In this document: positions 21,087 to 30,505 of the stretch, piece by piece | How the letters are laid out: every line of letters starts with the position of its first letter | Position numbering within the stretch: position 1 is the stretch's first letter | Assembly: GCA_034770075.1 (NCBI GenBank) | Contig: CM068380.1 | Location: 87,008,112-87,072,111 of the forward strand | Direction of reading: 5' to 3' | Length of the DNA stretch: 64,000 bases | DNA from: Aralia elata | Taxonomy: Eukaryota > Streptophyta > Magnoliopsida > Apiales > Araliaceae | The notes under the pieces: generated by a model | What the model saw: only the letters and a program-made list of their open reading frames with translations | Told to the model about the DNA's origin: nothing | The model's database searches: none | Position numbers and translations under genes: made by a program

Positions 21087-22537
21087 CTATGGGGTCGGGG
21101 AAGTAGGCGGTTCATCTGACCCCTCTTCGTCGTCCGAAGAATCGAGGATAGAGGTGTCCAGTCCCGCAACCATCATCTTCTCTTTGATCTTCTCTTTGTG
21201 GCTTTGATACCCTTCAGAGAATTGCATGATAATCTTATCGGTTAGTTCGGGGGATGCCTTATACTCCTCTATTATTTGGAACTTGGTTTCTTCGGTCATC
21301 GGAGGTCCTTGGTTCTTCAACTGGGTGTGCTCTTCCTCCAATGAGTTGTAGGCCTGGATCAGATCCTTCAATTTGAAGTGGGTCTTCTCCATCTGTTCTT
21401 CGAGGGCGGCTATTGCTTTCTTTTGATCGGAATCGTTTTCCTTCAATAAGACTCGCTCCTCCATAAGCCTTTCATTCTGTTTCTCCCGATCGGCAATTTC
21501 CGATTGAAGGATGTCGACCCGATTCCGAAGCTGATAGTTCTCCCTATTGGCTTCGGTGAGCTTATCTTTCATATCGATATGAAGATCCTTCTCCTTCTCT
21601 AAGTCGGATTCCAGGGATCGAATGTCACCCTTCAGGAATTCGTTTTCTGCCTCGATCTCCTTGTTCTTCTTCGCCAATTTAAGCAGAGATGGTAGAGATC
21701 GGGCAAACACGGCATTAGCCTGTATAAAATATGGATCAGAATCAAGTTCAAATAAAAAAGCGGCTCGGTATGAAATGATGTCTTACCTGGAGTTGAAGCC
21801 TCGTGAAGTCTTCCAGGTATTGATCCGGAGAATGATTCTTAAACCGATCGTTATCGGCGGTCATGACGAAGCGCTCGAGGAGATCATAGGGAAACGGGTC
21901 CGATGGGTTTTGGGGCCAGAGAGTCCGTGGCTTGGCCCGATTGCTAGATGAAGGGGCCGAAGGGGCCGAAGCCAATTGGTCGGAAGAGTGAGATCCTCCT
22001 GATTGAGATTTGACTTGTTGGGTAGGGCCGGATGGAAGTACTGGAGAAGAAGCCTCTTTGCGAGATCTCTTTGCAAGAGGCTCCAGTACTTCCTCATCGG
22101 TCTCTTCGTCGATGATGCCTAGGGAGATCGGTTCGGGAATTGTTGCTGGAGTCTTCAGTGGTTTGAGCGACGGTGGCACCTTCTTCTTTAGCTGCTGCTT
22201 CTTCATCAAGGCCATCTTTTCCGATCTGCTCATCTCCAAGGTACTTTTCTTAAGGACTTGAGCCATTGGGATAGCCGTGATTGGACGGGCGGCTATCGGC
22301 ATTCTATTCTGAGGCTCGTCCTCCAAAGGCTCGTTGGGATCGGCCAGATTCGGGTCGGTAGCTCGAGGAAGGAATTGGCGGTGCGGCGGCGGTAGAAATT
22401 GATGCGATTGCAGTGGTGGTGACTGTGGTGGCTTCCGTTGTTATCGCTGCTGTAGGAGGGAGGATCTCATTAGCAGCTGCCGCGGATGCACTGGTTTTCG
22501 ATGGGTTAGAAGAGCTTGAGGCGTCATTGGTTGCCAT
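21087..22537 (-). CDS. Antisense accessory gene inside the retrotransposon, with an intron; coiled-coil product
   Basis: Lies between pol and the 3' LTR on the opposite strand. Three parts are seen. (a) 22537-22304 starts with ATG (MATNDASSSSNPSKTS), Ala/Ser/Thr-rich. (b) About 22440-21787 in the neighbouring frame: Pro-rich, then MPIAARPITAIPMAQVLKKS, a basic patch (KKQQLKKKVPP), Ser-rich, ending DQYLEDFTRLQLQ. (c) 21719-21087 follows a clean 67-nt intron (21786 GTAAGA to 21720 TACAG) in phase 0: ANAVFARSLPSLLKLAKK then a heptad-rich coiled coil of about 130 residues and an acidic tail (SSDDEEGSDE) before the TAG. Parts a and b are in different frames with no obvious splice site, so a one-base change or a missed junction remains. 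Extra antisense ORFs are known in Tat-type elements; the function is unknown. Confidence 0.75.
21720..21786 (-). other. Intron in the antisense retrotransposon gene
   Basis: CTCCAG|GTAAGACATC ... TTTTATACAG|GCTAATGCC, 67 nt, AT-rich, with an in-frame join (LQLQ-ANAV). Because it is an intron only on the minus strand, it would stay in the plus-strand genomic RNA and survive retrotransposition. Confidence 0.7.
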
Positions 22538-22890
22538 TGAAGAATAGAAGAACGAGATGCGAGATTCAAATGATCGGAAAGGTAGGGAAGCGGTGGTAAA
22601 GGTTGCAGAAAGGAGATTGAGAGATTTGAAAATTAGGGCTGAAAGTGGCGGTTGATTTTGGAAGGGTGTTGCCTTTATTGGGCGCGCCCCTTAAGTTTCG
22701 GCCCATTTTCCCACTAACGGTACTGTTTCAATAAATGTGGTGGGACCGTTATTGCCACGTGGCAACTGGGGATATTAATGGATGTGTTGATGTGGGGCGG
22801 TTATGTTCTAAAGGATTGTTTGGTTCATTATTTGGAGATTAAGATTCATTCTTTATACTCTTTTATTATAATTCATTTTTATAATTAAAG

Positions 22891-22902
22891 AGTAGGGGGC
22901 AA
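22891..22902 (+). other. Polypurine tract
   Basis: AGTAGGGGGCAA directly before the 3' LTR; the usual position of the plus-strand primer. Confidence 0.8.
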
Positions 22903-23336
22903 TGTTGGGTTCTGGGTTCGGGACTCCCGACCCGATGTGCTAGATCCGACCCGGGGTGTGGGTTCGGGATGCAGAGAAGTAGTTTGGTTAAAGAAGTTAT
23001 CTTTTAACTAAGTTGACTTATATTCTGACTAAAGCATTTATTATGATTTGGTTGATGGGACGTATGCTTTATATTGTCAAGTGGGACCTGGCGTGATGAT
23101 GGCAAGTGGGAGTGTATATATAAGGCTTTCCTCTACATTTCAAAGGTAATGCAAAACTAAACACAAAACTGCAAACCTCCATTGTTAGCAAACCTTGAGA
23201 AAGCCTACACTAATTCTCACGCCTGAGCTATCCCCCGGCGGCAAAACCGCCCGGAACTCTCAGTGTGATTCCGTTATTGTGCAGGATTAACGTGTTCTTG
23301 GTGATTGAAGCGCGTGACCAAATCTTGGCGTTAACA
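22903..23336 (+). repeat. 3' LTR
   Basis: 434 bp, same sequence as the 5' LTR by eye. It is preceded by the polypurine tract and followed by the CTTCC duplication. Confidence 0.97.
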
Positions 23337-23341
23337 CTTCC
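23337..23341. repeat. Right target-site duplication (CTTCC)
   Basis: Matches 14515-14519; the adjoining DNA (AAATAAGCTTCACATCC) is the rest of the interrupted codon series of exon 2 of the methyltransferase gene. Confidence 0.95.
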
Positions 23342-23635
23342 AAATAAGCTTCACATCCAGGTTTTAACCTTTCAAGAAGGAAAAAAAAAACCTTACATTA
23401 GCACAATAGCAATAACACCCAGCAGCTCACATGCAACTCTTCTTTATTTTCATCTTATTCATTTAATTCAGCACCAAAAAAATAAATAAAAATAAAAAAT
23501 AAAAAATTATCAGTACCTTATATAACGAGGGGTGGTATCACTGGCAATATAAATTGAGGGATCCAATCCATTCTCATTGAGAAAATCAAGAAATGCTTCA
23601 GGCAATTCCAAACTTGAGGTTGCTTTGACGCCCAT

Positions 23636-23975
23636 GGAATAATAAATAATACCAATGCCAATGCCTGATCATATCTTTTTATTTTTTTATTTTTTTATTT
23701 TTTTATTTTTATTTTTTTTTATCATATCATATCATATCATCATTCCAAAACCCTGAAATAAGTGATTGCAAATAATCCATATTTTGCTAGTGATACCTAC
23801 TTATCTATATTTTGCAACCCCTAAGGAACTAGGCTGAAATTTTGCATGTGGGTTTGATTATTTTACTCAAGTTGATTCGAAAACCTTAAGACGGCGTCGT
23901 TTTTATTGAACTAAATAAACGTCTTCCTCCTCTCCCAATAAACCCCAAAAAGAAAAAGACTTCCGATGAGATGAG
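23636..23975. promoter_or_regulatory. Divergent promoter between the methyltransferase and PA-TM-RING genes
   Basis: Only 340 bp separates the two start codons (23635 minus, 23976 plus). It contains T-rich blocks, an ATCAT run at 23720-23740, an ACGGCGTCGTTTT motif near 23890 and CT-rich leader sequence. No TATA box is clear. Two short out-of-frame ATGAGATGA ORFs (23966, 23971) precede the RING start. Confidence 0.6.
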
Positions 23976-25599
23976 ATGAGAAATTTCTTCATCTCCAGAG
24001 TATTATTAGTATTATTAATCTTTGTATGTTATACAATCAAACCCACCAAGGGAATCGTTCATCTGAAATCATTATCCACTTCATTCATCGAAACGCCTGC
24101 CAGATTCGGTAACTATTAAGACTGCCTTTGTGTGAGATGTTATTATTATTCGTTCTGTGTATTTTGAAGTTGAAGTATTTGCTGTGTATTTGGTGTAGGT
24201 TTAGGTGCAGGTTTCAACAGCTCTGGAATATGTGGGGCTTTGCATGTAGCTGACCCACCAGACGCCTGTTCTTCACTGCTTAACAATGGCTTTCAATTTG
24301 ATGACCCAGCTGCCCTAAAGTTTGCTTTGATAGTTAGGGGAAATTGTACTTTTCAGGACAAAATTCGAAATGCTCAAGAGGGTGGTTTTCATGCTGCCAT
24401 TGTTTATGATGATCAAGATCAGAGGAATTTGATTTCCAGTAAGCAATTCACTCCTTAATCATTATTTTTTTCTTTTAATATCTCTGGTTTGGTTGATTGT
24501 TTTTACTTTGATTGATTAAGTTCAGTAGTTCAATCTCAATTGGTTCGGATTTTTGGTTTATTAGAAAAGAACAAGTGAAGATGAGCTTAAAAAATTAAAA
24601 GTTAATGAAGAAGTGAATGTCCATGGACATAACGACTGCATAATGTTTCAAGTAGCTTTTGATGCGATAATTTGGATGAGTTGGCTCTTCTGCTTGACTC
24701 CTTAAATCTGAATGCTATTCGTAATAGTAATTAATGCTTTGCTATGAAGAAACTAACTTGTTGGTGGGTGTTACATGGCTAAAATAAGTTGTTTTATATT
24801 ATTTGTTATTATAACAAATATAGTTTCTGCTTTCCAATGCGCTAGTGATTGGAAGCTCCGAGGGAATATGGATGCATGCGGTCTTTGTTTCAAATGCTGC
24901 TGGTGAAACTCTAAAGAAGCATGCTCAAGGAGAAGATAACGAATGCTGCATCATCACATCTCTGGGGGAAACAGCCTGGAATGTGTTGATAATTTCATTT
25001 ATCTCTCTTCTTGTTATAGCATCTGTCCTGGCTACATTTTTCTTCACCCACATTTATTGGCGGAATCAGCGAAGATCAAGTAATCTTGTAGGAGGAAAAC
25101 TGGTGGAATTACTTCCCTGCTTGACATTCAGTGCTGCTCAAATAAGTGGATACATGGGAGAGACTTGTGCAATTTGTCTTGAGAGTTATCATGATGGGGA
25201 AAATCTCAAAATCCTTCCCTGCCAACACAGTAAGATTATGTTCATACTCTTAAATTTTTTTCGACATTTATAATACAAATTGTAACCATCACACTTCCTT
25301 GGAGATGTCTTACTTTATGGTAATATGCTTTTATCAAAGACTGCCATAGCTGTAGTAGATGGTCAGCATCATAGAATGCAGAATTATTACTGCTTTGAAA
25401 AGTCTCCAAGTTGAAACCACAAAAACTGATTCTACTTTCCAGTGTCTCTTCACAATATATCAATTGATCTACTAGAATTTTTCTTTTTCCTATTGCAGAA
25501 TTTCATGCCAATTGTGTGGGCTCATGGCTGACTAAATGGAATACACTCTGCCCAGTATGTAAGTATGATTTGAAAACTGAGTTGCACATTCTGAGGTGA
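23976..25599 (+). CDS. PA-TM-RING-H2 E3 ligase / vacuolar sorting receptor-like protein (RMR type), 285 aa
   Basis: Type I endomembrane protein with a lumenal cargo- or ligand-binding PA domain and a cytosolic ubiquitin-ligase RING. Exons: 23976-24108, 24199-24438, 24846-25229, 25499-25599; all GT-AG, total 858 bases in frame. Residues 1-27 are a signal peptide (FFISRVLLVLLIFVCYTI). Residues about 45-165 are the protease-associated domain (CGALHVADPPDAC...FALIVRGNCTFQDKI, GFHAAIVYDD). About 168-194 is one transmembrane helix. About 232-275 is the RING-H2 (CAICLESYHDGE, LPCQHKFHANCVGSWL, CPVCK) with all eight metal ligands. The protein ends shortly after the RING, so it lacks the long Ser-rich tail of some RMR proteins. 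Compact and intact. Confidence 0.93.
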
Positions 25600-28013
25600 G
25601 TGAACGAAGGCGAGGCTTAGTTTTAGTTTTCTAGTGCTCAATAGAATAGACAGTTCTCAAATTGTAAATTGCTGAAGATATCTTTTTGGTTAGTCAAAAT
25701 CTTCACTTTCCCTTTGACAGTTGTTGTATCACTTATATTCATCCTAGTCCATAAGTTTTTGAAAGGCCCATATGATAAGAGCAAATTGGCCCATTTGATA
25801 AGGAAGCATTATATTTTTGTCCACCGTGTATCTGCATCATTTTGAACATTACAGTTCCTATTGCAAGCATAGAGTTCAGTAAATCATATAGGTTTTCGAC
25901 TTGTCCTGATGATGTACTAATTTTTTATCTAATTCCAGGTTGATGATGCAAATAAATCATAGCTGATTGGTTGTAACCTTTCTCTCAGTAAAGCTGATGC
26001 TTACTAATGTACTGATAGCTTTGATGATATCACTAAAGGGTTACTCCATTAAGAGCTTATAATGTAGAAACTTTCAATCTAAATACTTGGCAGAAAAATG
26101 TGGTCAACTGAGACTTAGCTCAGATCCCAAAGTGCATGAACACAAGGACTGAAACTCAACACTAGCTTTTGACTGAAAAAAACTGTTTTCACTGATAATG
26201 CTATGCATACATGAGGGGAAAAAAGAAGACCATCCAGATCTTACAATTATGTATTTCAGAGGTAAGCACTCCTAGATAACTGAGAAAACTTCCTGTAAAA
26301 CCTTGTTTCATGAAGCAGATGGAAAAATCATGAAAAATAGAAAAATGTATTATATTACACATGAAGCTGTTCTAGTGTGATTTCTGGTTATTTCAGAGCA
26401 TTTATGGTGGAATTTCAGGTCTAGTGTGATTCATTCAAGTGTAATTGAATTTGTAATTTCATTGAATTTCATTTCAACTGGTAGTTGAGATAATAGTTGA
26501 GGTTGTGACTTTTGAGTTGCACGCACATAAGAATATGAGATGGGAGTTGATTAGTTGTTAGTCACCATGTACATTGTAAACTTACTTCTGGAATGATCAT
26601 TTTCTTGATTAATCTCTGAATCTAATATTCCCTCTCTCTCCATATTAGATTAGCCCTAGAAACTCAGTTGGCTTATCAAGAACCTTTCTCCCCTCTGTGG
26701 TTCTAGTCGGAGTTGTAACCTCATCCCAACAGTGATACCTAAAGGAAGAAGACTCTGGATCATCCCTAGATATTCAGACAGTTGATAAAAGTACGGAAAA
26801 CCAATTCTGTTTTTGCACTCCATATTCACTTATTCAGCGATGTAGATATTTTTTATATTTAATATGTGAAAAAAGGTGACTACATTGAAATCCTGTAACC
26901 ACATATATATATATATATATATATATAGGGGACTGATACGTAGTTAATGTTGGATGGGGATTATCCTTCCAACGCACATCCAATCGTCCATTCCGTGATC
27001 AAAGAGTTGAGATTTAACTTGTCCGCACAATTGTTATTAAGACGAGAACAAACAGTTGTGCGGATTGGGGTCCCATATAAAAAATAAAAAGTGACTTTTA
27101 TACCAGTCTGCATAAAAAAGGAGGCTTCGCACAATAGTTATGCGAATTGTAATTTTTACTATCAGAGAGTGTTTAATTGTTCGTCTACACAACAATTAAG
27201 CGGATTGTACTCTTAAAAAACAGTCCGTTCGCATAACAATTATGTGGATAGAATTTATCTTTTCCAAAAGTCCGTCTTATCCTCATTCCCTTATATCTGC
27301 GTTCATTGTGGATGATAAACACTCTCAAGAACAAAGCTCGCTCAAAGAAGAACACTCCCTCTCAAGCTCCATCTTTGTTGTTTGCAATCCACAAAATTGG
27401 TAATTAAGATGTCATATTTATTTCTTTAAATCTTAGATATAGATTTGTTTGATGTAAAGTCTTGTCATTTCATATCAATTGTTGGTGAAAATATATTTGA
27501 TAACAATAATGATGTTACTAGTGTTGCTCAAGAGAAACTCCATATATTGGGCAAAGCTTTTTTACAGCTGAAGAAATTCCATATATATATATATATTCCC
27601 AGACTATTCTTCCTTCTGAGAATTGAACCTCTACACTTGAACCTTTTTCCATTTAAGATGAGACTCCAATCTGTGTGTATTGATCTTCCATGCCAAACTT
27701 TATGATGCAGTTGCGCATTACTTCTCAATTCTTTTTATATTTTATATTACGTGGATTCCAACTTCCATATCCGAATGATGACAAGACACCATACCTAAAT
27801 TAATTTAATTGGCGGAGAAAGCCGTGTACTTAAATAAAGTATTCAACAGAAACGTATTACTGCTCCGCGCCTCCTATTAAGCAGTGTGAAAAAACAATAC
27901 CATTTGTCTCAACACCTGATTTTATCTTCTTCCAAAACAATCAAACAGCACACTGATACGCCTATACCTGAAATTCAGCTCCCCGTTTCAAATTCATGGA
28001 CTGCCAACCAAGG

Positions 28014-28074
<61 letters not shown>

Positions 28075-28123
28075 GCGTGTGTACAAAAGATAAAATATTT
28101 GTGCTTTTAGACATAACTAGATT
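25600..28123. other. Intergenic region
   Basis: 3' UTR of the RING gene is likely to about 26000. From 26904 a TA microsatellite is followed by a cluster of palindromic repeats (27020-27246). A possible alternative first exon of the rhodanese gene, MDCQPR, lies at 27996-28012 (ATGGACTGCCAACCAAG before GTACAT), followed by TA microsatellites at 28024-28075. No other gene is supported. Confidence 0.5.
27020..27246. repeat. Cluster of degenerate palindromes around TCCGCACAATTGTT
   Basis: Related 20-25-bp near-palindromes recur: GTCCGCACAATTGTT with its inverse AACAGTTGTGCGGATTG (27020-27067), TTCGCACAATAGTTATGCGAA (27126-27146), CTACACAACAATTAAGCGGATTG (27185-27207) and GTTCGCATAACAATTATGTGGAT (27227-27249). 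They are probably internal repeats of an unrecognised element whose ends I could not place. Confidence 0.55.
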
Positions 28124-29260
28124 ATGGGTGCTCTGCTCCTCTCTTGCCTTATAATCATTTGGGTTGAATCTTGTAGCTCAAATGCAGAAGTTGAAATTGT
28201 GACTCTGGATGTTAATGAATCTAAAGATCTCATCTTTTCAGGCAGTCATCGATATCTTGATGTTAGGTAAATTGAAGGCACCTTTCACCATTTCTTTTCT
28301 ATACGGGGTAATAAATATTTATTTATTTATAAACACTTGATTGTTTTAATTTTTATGCTTTCTGAATTGGTTTTCTTCAATTCAATATAGAACGGAGGAA
28401 GAATTCAAGAAAGGCCATGTAGGTGTAGAGAATGTTTTTAACATTCCTTACATGTTCAATACCCCTGAAGGTAAGTTTAGATCTTCAACTTCATCAATAT
28501 CAAGCCTAACTTTGTTTATAATTTTTTTTTTCTTGGGTGTACGTAATTATTAGTAAATTTCTTTTTTATTAATTAAAAGAATTTGATTCTCAGGTAGAGT
28601 GAAGAATCCCAAGTTTTTGGAACAGGTTTTATCAGCTTTCAACAAGGATGATAATCTTGTGGTGGTAAAAAAAAATCCCCAAAAAAAATATATTGGAAAT
28701 ATTATATTTTAGATTAAACAAGTGTTTTTAGAAATCTAAACAGTGAATTGTTAAATATGAAGGGCTGTCAAAGTGGGGTGAGATCTGTTTATGCAACCAC
28801 TGATCTTCTAAAAGCTGTAAGTTTATCAATTCCATTTTCTTTTCCCTTCTTACTGTTTTTCTCTTTATTTTTATACATTTTGTAAAATTTCTGGAAAGCA
28901 TAATAACTAATGGTTCTTAAGAAAGTAAAAATAAATAAATAAATAAATAAATTTACCTCTTGGCTCAATTTGAATTAGCATCTTGATTCTTGAATTCTAC
29001 TCCTTTTTATGTTTTTAGGTCTTTTCTGATTCAATATTTTAGGATTTAATAAATTATTGAGACTATATGAAATTGAGGAGTCCATGTACCATAAATAAAA
29101 GGTGGACATGTAATTGCAGGAGTTCAAGCATGTGTACAACATGGGAGGCGGATATCTTGCCTGGGTGGCCAATGAATTTACTGTGAAAATACCACAAAGA
29201 GAAGAAACAGATACACAAATCGAAGCAGAAGCAGGAACAAAAGCAAAAACAGAGCTCTAA
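28124..29260 (+). CDS. Single-domain rhodanese (thiosulfate sulfurtransferase, STR16/17/18-like), 162 aa
   Basis: Transfers sulfane sulfur from thiosulfate or another donor to a thiol acceptor via a cysteine persulfide. Exons: 28124-28266, 28391-28470, 28594-28664, 28763-28816, 29120-29260; GT-AG, 489 bases in frame. The rhodanese fold spans residues about 25-145: YLDVRTEEEFKKGHV, VFNIPYMFNTPEGRVKN, the active-site loop CQSGVRS with the catalytic Cys, and YNMGGGYLAWV. The C-terminal tail is Glu/Lys/Thr-rich. From the ATG at 28124 the first 20 residues (GALLLSCLIIIWVESCSS) read like a secretory signal peptide, unusual for this group. An upstream exon (27996-28012, MDCQPR) could instead splice to an acceptor at 28174-28175 and give a cytosolic form; both are open in frame. 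Confidence 0.88.
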
Positions 29261-30505
29261 CTCTAAGCACTTGATTTCGGTCACCCTATTAATGGCTGAT
29301 TTATCTAGAATCTTGTTTGAATTAGGGTTCTACTCCATGAATGTATTCCGCAGAAGTTGATGTATTAATAATATGATGCATAAATGGTCAAAGTTGTAGG
29401 CTCTATTCGTTGGGTTTTGTATATGTTTTACTTCTAGCCTGTAGTCTTAAATATAACTTTCCCCTCCATATTATCTAATACCTTATTGCGTAATTTAATG
29501 TAATACTAAATAACTGGGGTTCTGTCTAATTTGTTATTTGAATCATTTATCTGAAAAATTCACCTACATTAATGATTAAACTCATCTTATACACAATTAT
29601 CTGATACTTAAATCACTCGCCCTCCCTGTTTTAGCCGACAACGGCATTTAATTTTTGGAAACTGATAAATTAATAGTAGAAAATGATATTTTCACGGTAA
29701 AAGTGTCGCTATAGATTTTATAGCGACGGTTTTCACTATACATTTACAACGACACTTTTACTGTGAAAATATCAAAAAATAATGTAAATTTATCAGTTTT
29801 CTTAATTTTTCTCTACATAGTTTCTTAGCAAGTAACCAACCAAAAATAAGATACAAATTTGTTTGATAAGAAAAAAATAAATAAAATAAAAGTACTATAT
29901 ATTTACGATAATTCTTTGGTGACTAAAAATTAATTAAAGAAACGAGATATAAAATAAAGCCTATTACTGTGATTGATTAAAGTTTGTAACAATTAGTCTC
30001 AATTATGTGTCGTAAAACGTTAATCACTCATTATTTTGTATATATTTTTTTATAATTATCTTTTGTCATCAATAATATTACTCATAAATTTATACGGACA
30101 ACTTATATTTTAATTTTTAATTCAAATATACGTTAAAGTAACATTAAAGAAAACTGTATAAATCCTATATATTTGAACTGAGGGAGTATATGAATTTTGG
30201 TAGGCCACGACTAGGAGTAATGGGACCCTAGTGCCCAATTGTTTGGAACACTTAAACACGACCTCGTGCATATGTACATATTTTATGTTGGTGTCACAGA
30301 CAAGTGTCATAAATTTGATTGCTACCAGCATCAATGGCCTGCACCAGCACCACTGAGCTTATTATGTGTACGACAAAACCCCCTCACAACCTTCAAGCTA
30401 GAGAAGAATTGGTCAGAGATTCGAATTGGGTGTCTGCATTTTACATTAATACTTGGAATTATGAGATATCTGCCCATAATCATAATCATAATCTTGAAAT
30501 TGAGA
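29261..30505. other. Intergenic region, rhodanese to MLO
   Basis: Holds the 3' UTR of the rhodanese gene, the 145-bp Mutator-like MITE at 29657-29801 and the MLO promoter and leader. The last 270 bp before the MLO ATG are open in two plus-strand frames, but only the MLO frame is supported. Confidence 0.5.
29657..29801. mobile_element. Hairpin MITE, 145 bp, 9-bp target duplication (Mutator-like)
   Basis: The ends GGAAACTGATAAATTA and TAAATTTATCAGTTTTC are inverted repeats, and the similarity continues inward through GATATTTTCACGGTAAAAG / CTTTTACTGTGAAAATATC to a centre at TATAGATTTTATAG. The element is nearly one long hairpin. TTAATTTTT occurs directly on both sides (29648-29656, 29802-29810); a 9-bp duplication is typical of Mutator-like elements. 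Confidence 0.85.

Larger units (their letters stand above)
14520..23336 (+). mobile_element. Complete Ty3/gypsy LTR retrotransposon, Tat-type with two RNase H domains, 8,817 bp
   Basis: Order on the plus strand: LTR (14520-14953), primer-binding site, gag-protease, RT, RNase H, a second archaeal-type RNase H, integrase, an antisense gene, polypurine tract, LTR (22903-23336). RNase H and RT before integrase is the Ty3/gypsy order; a second RNase H between the first one and integrase is the mark of the Tat lineage (Ogre, Retand and relatives). Both LTRs begin TG and end CA, are 434 bp and show no differences by eye; a 5-bp CTTCC duplication flanks the element. Both main ORFs lack internal stops. 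The base composition and TTCGG-rich codon use contrast with the AT-rich host DNA. It is in opposite orientation to the gene it interrupts. Confidence 0.97.
9829..23635 (-). pseudogene. NSUN/RsmB-type RNA cytosine-C5 methyltransferase gene, exon 2 split by a retrotransposon
   Basis: SAM-dependent m5C methyltransferase of the NOL1/NOP2/Sun class, acting on tRNA or rRNA. Exons (minus): E1 23635-23517; E2 23368-23337 plus 14514-14402, interrupted; E3 13904-13814; E4 12333 to 12158 or 12125; E5 about 12019-11769; E6 11511-11380; E7 10572-10505; E8 10410-10349; E9 9962-9829. SAM motif HLCAAPG spans E3/E4. VTGVDVARHRL and LFVADGT are in E4, KEWTSRRPWKERK in E5, VLVDAECT in E6, the catalytic-cysteine motif LVYSTC at the end of E7, LTVAQNEDV in E8 and SGLFIAKFTK at the C-terminus. 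Skipping the insertion and one target copy, E1+E2 is 264 bases and in frame, so the site is truly coding. Other oddities: the E7/E8 intron ends in AC, and no canonical E4/E5 junction keeps frame. Probably non-functional as sequenced. Confidence 0.85.
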
